A stretch of DNA of 64,000 nucleotides from Deefgea piscis (GTDB taxonomy: Bacteria; Pseudomonadota; Gammaproteobacteria; Burkholderiales; Chitinibacteraceae). Location: the NCBI RefSeq assembly GCF_019665785.1, contig NZ_CP081149.1:2914001-2978000 (forward strand), read 5' to 3'. Below the pieces are notes generated by a model. The model ran no database searches. It worked only from the letters and a program-made list of their open reading frames with translations, and had not been told where the DNA came from. The position numbers and the translations under genes were made by a program. Of this stretch, positions 35,605 to 45,279 are shown in pieces. Numbering within the stretch: position 1 is the stretch's first letter; each line of letters opens with the position of its first letter.

Positions 35605-36675
35605 TTACTTTGCGCGCCAAGCTGCGCCAATTTTGCCTAGTAGTGCTGATGATTGACTATTTTCTCTTGATTTGGTGATAGCTTCAGCAATAAATGCCCA
35701 CAAAACACTCAAAAACAGCGCCGCAAATGTCGCCAACAATACAATTAACGCCCGCTTAGGTCCTGATTTTTCATCCGGCACTTCGGCGGCGGTCATTTTT
35801 AATTCATCGCGCTCTTGTTTTTTTAATAATTCAATTCGGCGATCAAGTCGCTCAATTAAAGCATCCCAATATGCTTGCTGCTGCAAAGCCCCTACTGCGG
35901 CAATCCATAGGCCGGTATTGTTGGCATTGGTTTGTTTTTTCATGCTGTCAACCACTAGTCGCTGCAAGCTCGAGAGCTGATCTTGCATGCGCACCAATTC
36001 GTTTTGCATCATATCGCTCACGCCACCTTGCAATGTCGATTCAGCCTGAATCGCCGCTAAGCTGGTAATGCCATAACGATCTGCAGCGGATAATTGATTA
36101 ATCATTGCAGCCAAATCGGCTTGCTGAATTTCAGCATCGTATTTATTTTTATTTTTTTGCGCCATTTCACGGCGAGTTTCTAATTCATAACGCTGTTTTG
36201 ATGATTCCAATAATCGCAGACTATATAAATTGCTTTGCAAAGCTAAACCCATTTTATTGGCTAACATAGCAGCAAATTCTGGATTTTGATCGGTCACATT
36301 AATATCTAAAAAACCATCTTTGGCATTTAATGTAACTTTAACCGCCTTGCCCATTTCTTTGCGCGTTGCTTGTCGACCTTTTGTATCAAAATGCTCCGCC
36401 AGTTTCATTTCTTTGGCGATCGTTTCCTGCACTTGATCGTTAGTTAAGACCCAGTTGTAAACTGCCGCATTCTTCGATGGTGCAATTTTAAGTGTTGCCG
36501 TGTACTCATTGGGCAAGCTGAACGCCACCGCTGCTGCGATCACCGCCACGAGAATCGGCAGCCCAATAATCAGCTTTTTATGTTTGGTTAGGACTAGCAC
36601 CAGATCCAATAAAGAAATTTCTTCCTCTGCATCGGGCTTGTGATGAGATGTCTCGCTGGCGTTGACTGCAGTCAT
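35605..36675 (-). CDS. wzz: Wzz-family chain-length determinant
   Basis: A 356-residue polysaccharide co-polymerase. The N-terminal Wzz motif EEEISLLDLVLVLTKHKKLI leads into the first membrane helix (about 36-53), followed by a long periplasmic coiled-coil domain and a second membrane helix (about 309-330, IVLLATFAALFLSVLWAFI). It sets the modal length of Wzy-made chains. There is no C-terminal tyrosine kinase domain. It lies at the head of the minus-strand polysaccharide cluster, 290 bases upstream of rmlB. Confidence 0.87.
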   Translation of the reverse strand: MTAVNASETSHHKPDAEEEISLLDLVLVLTKHKKLIIGLPILVAVIAAAVAFSLPNEYTATLKIAPSKNAAVYNWVLTNDQVQETIAKEMKLAEHFDTKGRQATRKEMGKAVKVTLNAKDGFLDINVTDQNPEFAAMLANKMGLALQSNLYSLRLLESSKQRYELETRREMAQKNKNKYDAEIQQADLAAMINQLSAADRYGITSLAAIQAESTLQGGVSDMMQNELVRMQDQLSSLQRLVVDSMKKQTNANNTGLWIAAVGALQQQAYWDALIERLDRRIELLKKQERDELKMTAAEVPDEKSGPKRALIVLLATFAALFLSVLWAFIAEAITKSRENSQSSALLGKIGAAWRAK

Positions 36676-36768
36676 TGGCGTGTATTCTGTAAAAAGATTA
36701 AAAATTCAAAACATCGAAAAATGCCGACCATTATAATCGATGACGTACAGTTTTGTTTTTTTGTAAGA

Positions 36769-36796
36769 AAAAAGCCAGCGTTTACGCTGGCTTTTT
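36769..36796 (-). terminator. Intrinsic terminator after the pcm-like gene
   Basis: A 12-bp perfect stem (36769-36780 with 36785-36796), loop TTTA, flanked by A- and T-runs. It lies about 20 bases after the stop of the gene at 36817, so transcription of wzz starts from its own promoter in 36676-36768. Confidence 0.88.
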
Positions 36797-36816
36797 GATT
36801 TAAACCATACAAAGGA

Positions 36817-37458
36817 TCAAAATTCAAACGCAGGTATCGTGACGCGCATTCTAGGTAAGTTGTAATCAAAGACTTGTTTTTGCTCGAGCACTGCGCCTGC
36901 TTGGCGATATAAAGTGGCATACATCATCGGCTCTTCACCAATAATCGCCAGCAAACGGCCATTATTAGCTAATTGCGCCAACAAGCTGGCTGGCGCTTGA
37001 GCGAACGAGGCCGTAGCGATAATGGCGTCAAATGGTGCTTGGCCATTGGCTGCCAAGGCGTCGCCGACTTCAGCGCGGGCGTTTTTAATGCCAGCTGCTT
37101 TCAGTTGCGTATTAATCAAGGCCACGTACTCAACATCAGCATCCACTACCACCACGTGCGCGCACAAACCGGCAGCCAAGGCCGCCAAGTAAGCTGCACC
37201 GGGGCCGGCGATGAGCAATTTATCGGTGGGCTTTAAGTCAATTTCTTGCAAGAAACGCGCTTCAACCTTAGGAGCAAGCATCAGCTGGCCATGTGCCAAT
37301 GGCAATTCCACATCTACAAAAGCCAGTTCTTTTTTATCCGCAGGAACAAAATCTTCACGGCGCGTATTGAGAATGCGCTCAAGAATCACAGGATTCAACA
37401 CATTCCACGGGCGAATTTGCTGCTCAACTAAAAGATAACGTGCGTTTTCCCAATCCAT
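36817..37458 (-). CDS. Protein-L-isoaspartate O-methyltransferase family protein
   Basis: A 213-residue SAM-dependent methyltransferase of the Pcm family. The family opening (QQIRPWNVLNPVILERI, then RREDFVP) and the substrate region PLAHGQLMLAPKVEARFLQE are clear. SAM motif I reads LLIAGPGAAYLAALAA, which departs from the usual E-x-G-x-G-x-G, so repair activity is not assured. Many betaproteobacteria carry such a divergent member. It is divergent from the thiC leader on the other side. Confidence 0.82.
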   Translation of the reverse strand: MDWENARYLLVEQQIRPWNVLNPVILERILNTRREDFVPADKKELAFVDVELPLAHGQLMLAPKVEARFLQEIDLKPTDKLLIAGPGAAYLAALAAGLCAHVVVVDADVEYVALINTQLKAAGIKNARAEVGDALAANGQAPFDAIIATASFAQAPASLLAQLANNGRLLAIIGEEPMMYATLYRQAGAVLEQKQVFDYNLPRMRVTIPAFEF

Positions 37459-37550
37459 GTTTGCTTCACCTCAAGACAAGCCGACTACGGCGATTAGATT
37501 ATTCAATTTGTCTTGCAATTATCCCACAACTCTTTTAATTTCACATTCAT

Positions 37551-37693
37551 GAATCGCTAGGGGTTCCGATTTAAGCGACTTTTCTTCTGATAATGCCATT
37601 TTTGGCTAACGTCACCAGAAACAACGTCAGCAAATCGGATGAGATATACCCTTGGAACCTGACCCGGTTAATACCGGCGTAGGAAAGCGAGTC
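37551..37693 (+). ncRNA. TPP riboswitch upstream of thiC
   Basis: P1 is GAATCGCT (37551-37558) with AGCGAGTC (37686-37693). Conserved blocks are AGGGGTTCCGATTT, then TGAGATATACCC (from 37639), CCTGACC, GGTTAATACCGGCGTAGG and AAAG. The usual CTGAGA reads ATGAGA, but the partner base in P3 is T rather than G, so the pair is kept. P3 is long (about 37564-37638). The sequence GCGACT (37575-37580) can also pair with AGTCGC (37690-37695), a possible switching helix. It binds thiamine pyrophosphate and represses thiC. Confidence 0.92.
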
Positions 37694-37777
37694 GCTGACT
37701 TTTTGCGCCCCCACTCCTATGCCGTCTTTTTAAATCACGCGCCAACGAGCGCGACTGAATCACTCATCTGAGTTTGA

Positions 37778-39724
<1,947 letters not shown>

Positions 39725-39757
39725 TACTAACCGTGGGCTAGATTGATATACCCATAC

Positions 39758-39795
39758 AAAAACGCAGCGCCAAATCCTTGGTCGCTGCGTTTTTT
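39758..39795 (+). terminator. Terminator of thiC (bidirectional)
   Basis: Stem ACGCAGCG (39762-39769) with CGCTGCGT (39783-39790), extended through CCAA/TTGG with one bulge, and followed by six Ts. A-run on the other side suits the convergent gene at 39836 too. Confidence 0.85.
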
Positions 39796-39835
39796 ATTTC
39801 CTGCCAGTCCGATTTAAATCTAATTTAAATTCGAT

Positions 39836-40720
39836 TTACCATGCGTGCGACAGCACCAGCGAAATTTCTCGTTCTTTACTTGAGCCCTGCGCAGTGCTCA
39901 CCGGCCATTCGCCCACTAGCCGCACACTATTGCCCCTCGGCAAACGAAAATTAATCGCGCCGCCAGCGAGCCAATTATTGATTTGATCGTTCGCCGTTTT
40001 ACCGCCACGCGTCACCATGCCACCGGTTTGATATTCTAAAGTCGCCGCCAGCCACATCTCAGGAACCGGGCTGAAACTCGCCATAGTTTTAAAGTGATAT
40101 ACATTTTTTTGTTCAAATCGACCGGTTTTATACTCGGTATTGTCGCCATACCAAGATAGTCCGGCAACGCCTTCAAACACCCATTGATTCATGGTCCAAG
40201 CCAGTTGGCATTCGGGCAATAGCATCCAGCGATTGGCGGTGATATTGGCCGATTGGTTTTTTTCATACGCGGCGGTTGGAATATTAATTTGTATGCCGCA
40301 GGCGCTACTTAAGCCGTTGCGATCATATTGTTTGATCGCCTCGCGATCTAAAGCCGGCCGGCGATAGACACCCACACCAAAGCCCAGCATCACATCACCA
40401 ATACCATCGGCCTCAGCTGGCGGGCGACGGCTATTTGTAAACGATTGATCCACAGTCACATACGGCAATTGCACCGCCACATACGCCAGTTGTCCCGCTA
40501 GCGAAAAATACTGTGCTTGCCGCAAGCTCACGCTCTGCTTATCGACGATTTCAAAATTTTGCGGGCCACGTGGCGATTCAATCTGTTGCTGGCGAATACG
40601 CAATGAAGTACGGCTGGTATCATCGGCCACCATCCCAAATTGCCGAGGATCCAGCGCATACGTTGGCAAACTCATTAACACCAAACCCACAGCCCCAACC
40701 GACTTCTTATTCATTGGCAT
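39836..40720 (-). CDS. Putative outer-membrane beta-barrel / transporter (MetA-pathway phenol degradation family)
   Basis: A 294-residue protein with signal peptide MNKKSVGAVGLVLMSLPTYA. The rest is beta-strand-rich and ends in VLSHAW, with a terminal aromatic residue as in outer-membrane barrels. The pattern QLPYVTVDQSF...GIGDVMLGFGVGVYRRPA resembles the phenol_MetA_deg family of barrels. Substrate unknown. I start at the ATG at 40720; the codons upstream to 40786 lack a ribosome-binding site. It stands alone, convergent to thiC. Confidence 0.6.
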   Translation of the reverse strand: MPMNKKSVGAVGLVLMSLPTYALDPRQFGMVADDTSRTSLRIRQQQIESPRGPQNFEIVDKQSVSLRQAQYFSLAGQLAYVAVQLPYVTVDQSFTNSRRPPAEADGIGDVMLGFGVGVYRRPALDREAIKQYDRNGLSSACGIQINIPTAAYEKNQSANITANRWMLLPECQLAWTMNQWVFEGVAGLSWYGDNTEYKTGRFEQKNVYHFKTMASFSPVPEMWLAATLEYQTGGMVTRGGKTANDQINNWLAGGAINFRLPRGNSVRLVGEWPVSTAQGSSKEREISLVLSHAW

Positions 40721-40945
40721 ATCAAAAACCCAAACCCAACAAGGCTGCACACAATATACGGACTTTACCTTATATATCGCCAACACTTACAAACAAAACC
40801 AAAATAAACAATGAATTGAGTAAGCCCAACAACACTCGTCAATCCACACGCCCCCACCCACAAAATCAGCCTAGCCAATCACACCGCTAAGCCTTTGAAT
40901 ACGTTATACTTCTGCCCCTTCGCTTGACTTGCTCTGGATTGCATT

Positions 40946-42937
40946 ATGCTTTTGCCGCATCAACTTGAATTACTTGCCCCTGCCAAAACTGCCGAAATTG
41001 CGCGAGAAGCGATCTTGCACGGCGCAGATGCGGTGTATATCGGCGGGCCAAGCTTTGGCGCGCGGCACAATGCCAGCAATTCAATTGAAGACATCAGTGC
41101 TTTGGTGTCTGTTGCGCATCGTTATCATTCACGCGTATTTGTCACGCTCAATACCATCTTGCACGACAACGAACTCGAACCGGCGCGTCAGCAAATTATT
41201 CAGCTGTATGAAGCCGGTGTGGATGCGCTGATTGTGCAAGATATGGGCGTACTCAAACTCGATATTCCCCCCATCCAGCTGCACGCCAGTACGCAATGCG
41301 ATATTCGTAGTCCTGAAAAAGCCAAATTTTTATCCGACGCTGGTTTTTCGCAAATCGTGTTGGCGCGTGAATTAGGCGTAAAGCAAATCCGTGAAATCAG
41401 CGCCAGCATTGGCGACACGGCGACGATTGAATACTTTATCCACGGCGCACTGTGCGTGGCGTTTTCTGGGCAATGCAATATCAGCCATGCAGCAACCAAT
41501 CGCAGTGCCAATCGTGGCGATTGCTCGCAAGCTTGCCGCCTGCCCTACACGCTGACCGATCACAAAGGCCAAGTGGTGGCGTTTGATAAGCATTTGCTGT
41601 CGATGAAAGACAATGATCAAACCGATAATTTGGCACTGCTGGTTGACGCTGGCGTGCGCTCGTTCAAAATCGAAGGCCGTTATAAAGACGCGCAATACGT
41701 TAAAAACATCACCGCGCATTACCGCCAGCACCTTGACGCCATTTTGGAACAACGTCCTGATTTAGCCCCAGCATCAAGTGGTCGCAGCGAGATTTTCTTT
41801 ACGCCCAACGTCGATAAAACCTTCCACCGCGGCCATACCGATTATTTCGCGACGGAACGCAAAACCGATATTGGCGCATTTGATTCGCCCAAATACGTTG
41901 GCCTGCCGGTTGGGACGATTACTCGCGTTACGGATAAATTCTTTGAAATTGCACTGATCGACCCGAATGAGCCATTGGCGAACGGCGATGGTCTGAATTA
42001 CATGAAAAAACGCGAAGTGGTCGGTGTGCAAGCCAATACCGTTGAAGCCATCGATAAAGCGGCAGGGCTATTTCGCGTATTCCCGAATGAGGCCATGAAC
42101 GAGCTTGCTGGCCTCAAGGCAGGTATTGGCATGAACCGCAATCGGGATCATGCTTGGGAGCAGATACTTAATAAAAAATCCGCTGAACGCAAAATCGGCG
42201 TGTGGCTCAATTTGTCTGAAACTGCGACTGGCCTCGCCCTCACCATCACCGATGCCGATGGCTGTACCGTAACGGTTGACGCGCCGATGGCGCTAGAGAT
42301 TTCCCAGAATGCCGACAAAGCGTGGAGCGGTTTGATTGGCGGCCTTGGCAAACTCGGCAATACGATGTTTTACGCGGAAGACGTATCGCTCAATCTGAGC
42401 CAGCCTTGGCATGTCGCCGCATCGGCGATTAATGCGCTACGCCGCGAAGCGGTTGAGCAATTGGAAATCGCCCGCATTGCCGCGTGGCCCAAGCAAGAAC
42501 GTAAAGTGCCTGCTGAACCACCGGCGATTTATCCTGATGAAACGCTGTCATTTTTGGGTAATGTATATAACAAGAAAGCGCGCGAGTTTTATCAAGAGCA
42601 CGGCGTAAAACTCATCGCAGCAGCCTACGAAGCGCACCAAGAAGCTGGCGAAGTGCCGCTGATGATTACCAAGCATTGCCTGCGGTTTTCGTTTGAACTC
42701 TGCCCGAAACAAGCCAAAGGCGTGATTGGTGTCAAAGGTCAAATCAAGGCCGAGCCGATGACGCTGTCGAACGACAAAGAAAGCTATACGCTGGTGTTTG
42801 ATTGCAAGCCGTGCGAAATGCATGTGATGGGCAAAATGAAACCGCATATTTTAAAATCGCCGCCACCGTCGATTATTCCTGTGCAAACCATTACCTTTCA
42901 CAAAGCCAAGCCTGAACCTGAAGGCTATAGCCATTAA
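40946..42937 (+). CDS. rlhA: 23S rRNA 5-hydroxycytidine C2501 synthase, U32 family
   Basis: A 663-residue protein of the U32 'peptidase' family, a length typical of RlhA (YdcP, about 650) and not of the shorter TrhP. The N-terminal HQLELLAPAKTAEIAREAIL and GADAVYIGGPSFGARHNA are family hallmarks. The cluster-binding cysteines are in GALCVAFSGQCNISHA and RGDCSQACRLPY (about residues 165-205). The C-terminal 250 residues form the extra domains. It hydroxylates C2501 of 23S rRNA in growing cells. Confidence 0.9.
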   Translation: MLLPHQLELLAPAKTAEIAREAILHGADAVYIGGPSFGARHNASNSIEDISALVSVAHRYHSRVFVTLNTILHDNELEPARQQIIQLYEAGVDALIVQDMGVLKLDIPPIQLHASTQCDIRSPEKAKFLSDAGFSQIVLARELGVKQIREISASIGDTATIEYFIHGALCVAFSGQCNISHAATNRSANRGDCSQACRLPYTLTDHKGQVVAFDKHLLSMKDNDQTDNLALLVDAGVRSFKIEGRYKDAQYVKNITAHYRQHLDAILEQRPDLAPASSGRSEIFFTPNVDKTFHRGHTDYFATERKTDIGAFDSPKYVGLPVGTITRVTDKFFEIALIDPNEPLANGDGLNYMKKREVVGVQANTVEAIDKAAGLFRVFPNEAMNELAGLKAGIGMNRNRDHAWEQILNKKSAERKIGVWLNLSETATGLALTITDADGCTVTVDAPMALEISQNADKAWSGLIGGLGKLGNTMFYAEDVSLNLSQPWHVAASAINALRREAVEQLEIARIAAWPKQERKVPAEPPAIYPDETLSFLGNVYNKKAREFYQEHGVKLIAAAYEAHQEAGEVPLMITKHCLRFSFELCPKQAKGVIGVKGQIKAEPMTLSNDKESYTLVFDCKPCEMHVMGKMKPHILKSPPPSIIPVQTITFHKAKPEPEGYSH

Positions 42938-42969
42938 ACAACGCCGCAAAAAAATGCCGCCCTAGCGCT

Positions 42970-43008
42970 AATGCCGTTCACTTAAGCCAAGTGAACGGCA
43001 TTTTTTTT
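42970..43008 (+). terminator. Terminator of rlhA
   Basis: A 14-bp perfect stem (42970-42983 with 42989-43002) and loop AAGCC, followed by a T-run. The arm contains GCCGTTCA, also present in the chitinase terminator. The next 150 bases hold only degenerate CGCCTCTG repeats (43075-43105). Confidence 0.9.
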
Positions 43009-43158
43009 CTCGATTTCATTGCAGGTATCGCTTTTGACGCAAAGGTGCAGAGAAAATCAATTGAAAAACCCTGATTTTCCTCCGCGCCTCTGCGCCTCTG
43101 CGTCAGGTTTTCAGGGTTTGTCGTTAAGTGAACTGTATTTCGCCCTAGCGGCATTTTT

Positions 43159-43500
43159 TTAAGCTTGAGGCTCAGTTTGACCCGAACTTTGCGGATTACG
43201 CCATGGCGGCAAGGGGGCATATTGCGCCAGTAATTGGCTCACGCGCTCAACGCCATCGGCGGTACCCACCAGTGATGCAGGCGACACGCCATTGAGCTCT
43301 AAATGTGGGCAGGTAATCCACTTCACCACGGTATTTAAATCACCCAATTTATGCTCAGCCATATCAATGACCGGCAGCCAAGGCATAAGCAATTGCGGCT
43401 CAAATTGCACCACCGCCATTAAATCGGCATGCAAATCAGGCTGCCCAGCCAGTTCTCGCTCGAGCAATTCAAAAAAAATACCGATTCGGGTTAAATCCAT
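43159..43500 (-). CDS. Small MbcA/ParS (DUF2384)-like protein
   Basis: A 113-residue protein. The C-terminal half VVKWITCPHLELNGVSPASL, then GTADGVERVSQLLAQY, resembles the toxin-binding domain of MbcA/ParS/Xre antitoxins (W-x2-xP-x3-L-x-G-x-SP-x2-L). There is no helix-turn-helix and no RES-domain toxin next to it. I start at the second of two adjacent ATGs (43500), which gives AGAGG five bases upstream. The function is open, and the similarity is by pattern only. Confidence 0.5.
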   Translation of the reverse strand: MDLTRIGIFFELLERELAGQPDLHADLMAVVQFEPQLLMPWLPVIDMAEHKLGDLNTVVKWITCPHLELNGVSPASLVGTADGVERVSQLLAQYAPLPPWRNPQSSGQTEPQA

Positions 43501-43650
43501 CATTGCCTCTACTGGCGATAGTAAATTGGGTATAGCGAGCAAACGAAAAAAATTCAGTGCTTAGCGGCGTATACCGACGATGAATAAGCAATGTTCAGAT
43601 TTGATGTTGATTGCTTACATCACAAGCGCTTGAGCAGATCGACTGTAGCC

Positions 43651-43752
43651 CCTTCCCCCTCGATGGGGGAAGGTTGGGATGGGGGTATTGAGCTTACAAA
43701 CCACGCCAGCGGATCACCCTCACCCTACGCCCTCTCCCATCAAGGGAGAGGG
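43651..43752. repeat. Two C/G-rich intergenic hairpins
   Basis: CCTTCCCC with GGGGAAGG at 43651-43673, and CCCTCTCCC with GGGAGAGGG around ATCAA at 43730-43752. They are dispersed repeats of the kind common in proteobacterial intergenic DNA. The rest of the 43501-43833 gap shows no gene. Confidence 0.5.
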
Positions 43753-43833
43753 AATGCCGCGACGCTGAGCATCAACACGTAATCTGAGCACCATCAGGCG
43801 TCAACGCCATCGATTCTCAAGCCAGCCAACTTC

Positions 43834-44157
43834 TCAATACCGCGCCATATTCGGCTCAACATCATTGGCCCACGCCGCAATACCACCGTCTAAATTAATC
43901 ATATTTTCAAAACCTTGCCGTTCCAAAAATCCAGCCACTTGATAACTACGCACGCCGTGATGGCAAATCACCACGTAAGTGGCATCAGGATCTAAACGCG
44001 TTTGTTCACTTGGAATGTGATTCATCGGCACATTTTGACTGCCGCTAATTTGGCATAAAGCCACTTCCCATGGTTCGCGAACGTCCAATAAATGAGGCGC
44101 TGCACGGTCTGAGTCTTGCAACCACAGGTAAAGATCATTCGGACTAATATGTTGCAT
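43834..44157 (-). CDS. Single-domain rhodanese-like sulfurtransferase
   Basis: A 107-residue rhodanese. LLDVREPWEVALCQISGSQN is the N-terminal signature, and the active-site loop is CHHGVRS at about residues 65-71, with Cys as the persulfide carrier. I start at the ATG at 44157 (GGG box 8 bases upstream). The frame runs on to 44379, but that extension enters the MITE-like repeat at 44232 and is not expected to be translated. Sulfur acceptor unknown. Confidence 0.88.
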   Translation of the reverse strand: MQHISPNDLYLWLQDSDRAAPHLLDVREPWEVALCQISGSQNVPMNHIPSEQTRLDPDATYVVICHHGVRSYQVAGFLERQGFENMINLDGGIAAWANDVEPNMARY

Positions 44158-44231
44158 TTTTACTGCCCTTTGCATACCACTGCCACGCAAAAATAATGCG
44201 TTCAGTATTGAAAATCGAGTGAGTTTGAGCG

Positions 44232-44396
44232 CTAGGGTCTGTTGACGTTTGGTTTTCCGCGGCGCTGGAGTGCTTTTAGCCTGATGCTGCGTTACAAAGC
44301 GCTGGCGTAGAATGACTACGCTACGCGCTTCGTGCCTTGCCTCAGGCCAAAATCCGCGCAAACGCGGTTGGCAAACCAAACGTCAACAGACCTTAG
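44232..44396. mobile_element. MITE-like element with 26-bp terminal inverted repeats
   Basis: The ends 44232-44257 and 44371-44396 are reverse complements at 24 of 26 positions (CTAGGGTCTGTTGACG... / ...CGTCAACAGACCTTAG). The 165-base element codes for nothing evident and contains an inner palindrome GCGTAG/CTACGC. No clear target-site duplication. It lies between the rhodanese and the permease genes. Confidence 0.7.
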
Positions 44397-44502
44397 ATAC
44401 CGCGCATGGCGCGCAAATTAAATCAGTTTCAGGCTAGAGGCAATCAATTTAATTGATTACCATGGCCGCTGTTCGCTGTCGCAAGCCTTTTTTGGAGTTG
44501 TC

Positions 44503-44973
44503 ATGACTTATCTTTATAGCTTATTCGCCCTCACCATTGGCCTGATTATTCCACTGCAGGCGGCCATTAATAACCAACTCAAATCCGTTATCGGGCACAG
44601 TACTTTACTGGCGGCCTTAGTGTCTTTCTCAGTGGGTACGCTAGCCCTACTCTGCATCAGTCTGGCGACTGGGCAAAAAATAAGCGCACTGGCGCAACTA
44701 CCGAAAGCCGAGCCGTGGATGCTGCTGGGGGGCTTACTGGGTGCGGTCTTTGTTTTTGGCACCACGTTGATCGCACCGAAACTCGGCGCAGCGACGATGT
44801 TGTCGCTCATTATCACCGGGCAAATTATTGCCTCAATGCTGTTTGATCGATTTGGCTGGTTTGCCATGCCGATGAAAGATTTAAGCTGGCCACGCTTACT
44901 CGGCGCAGCATTCATTGTTGTTGGCGTGGTCTTGGTGAACTTTGGCAATGATTGGCTTAATGCCAAGCCTTAA
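44503..44973 (+). CDS. DMT-superfamily small permease (DUF606/YdcZ family)
   Basis: A 156-residue inner-membrane protein with about five hydrophobic helices. The opening YLYSLFALTIGLIIPLQAAI with NNQLK, and the later GATMLSLIITGQIIASMLFD with RFG, are typical of the YdcZ/DUF606 half-size transporters. These often act as homo- or heterodimers. A GGAG box lies 5 bases before the ATG. It stands alone on the plus strand; substrate unknown. Confidence 0.82.
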   Translation: MTYLYSLFALTIGLIIPLQAAINNQLKSVIGHSTLLAALVSFSVGTLALLCISLATGQKISALAQLPKAEPWMLLGGLLGAVFVFGTTLIAPKLGAATMLSLIITGQIIASMLFDRFGWFAMPMKDLSWPRLLGAAFIVVGVVLVNFGNDWLNAKP

Positions 44974-45279
44974 ACGCAGACTGGCCAACCAATACACTTG
45001 TCTTTGACGATACTTTTAAATAGCCACGCAAAAGCTTTCAACAATTGAAATAATACTTGTTAAATCAATACATTACTGACACTTTTATCAATTCACTAGT
45101 CATTTTCATCCCCAGAATATTAATATGTTTTTGCTTACAAAAACCGAGTCGAACAGCAATCGTTTTCTGGCATAACAACCTTGCCATTGAACGAATATTG
45201 CTCTCCTATGGTTCTTGTAATTTAAAAACAGCACTCGGCGGCGTCACCGATCGAAGTGCAATAAAAGGATGGAGACGGT
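44974..45279. other. Upstream region of the chitinase gene
   Basis: About 306 bases, AT-rich, without a gene. It should hold the chitinase promoter. I see no confident -35/-10 pair and no clear operator; a GGAG box lies at 45270-45273. Confidence 0.3.

Noticed and set aside
36672..36920. An 82-codon minus-strand frame between wzz and the pcm-like gene
   Set aside because: It overlaps the terminator and the end of the pcm-like gene in another frame and has no coding signal.
44158..44379. N-terminal extension of the rhodanese
   Set aside because: The extension is coded by the MITE-like element, while a well-placed ATG with a GGG box begins the conserved domain.
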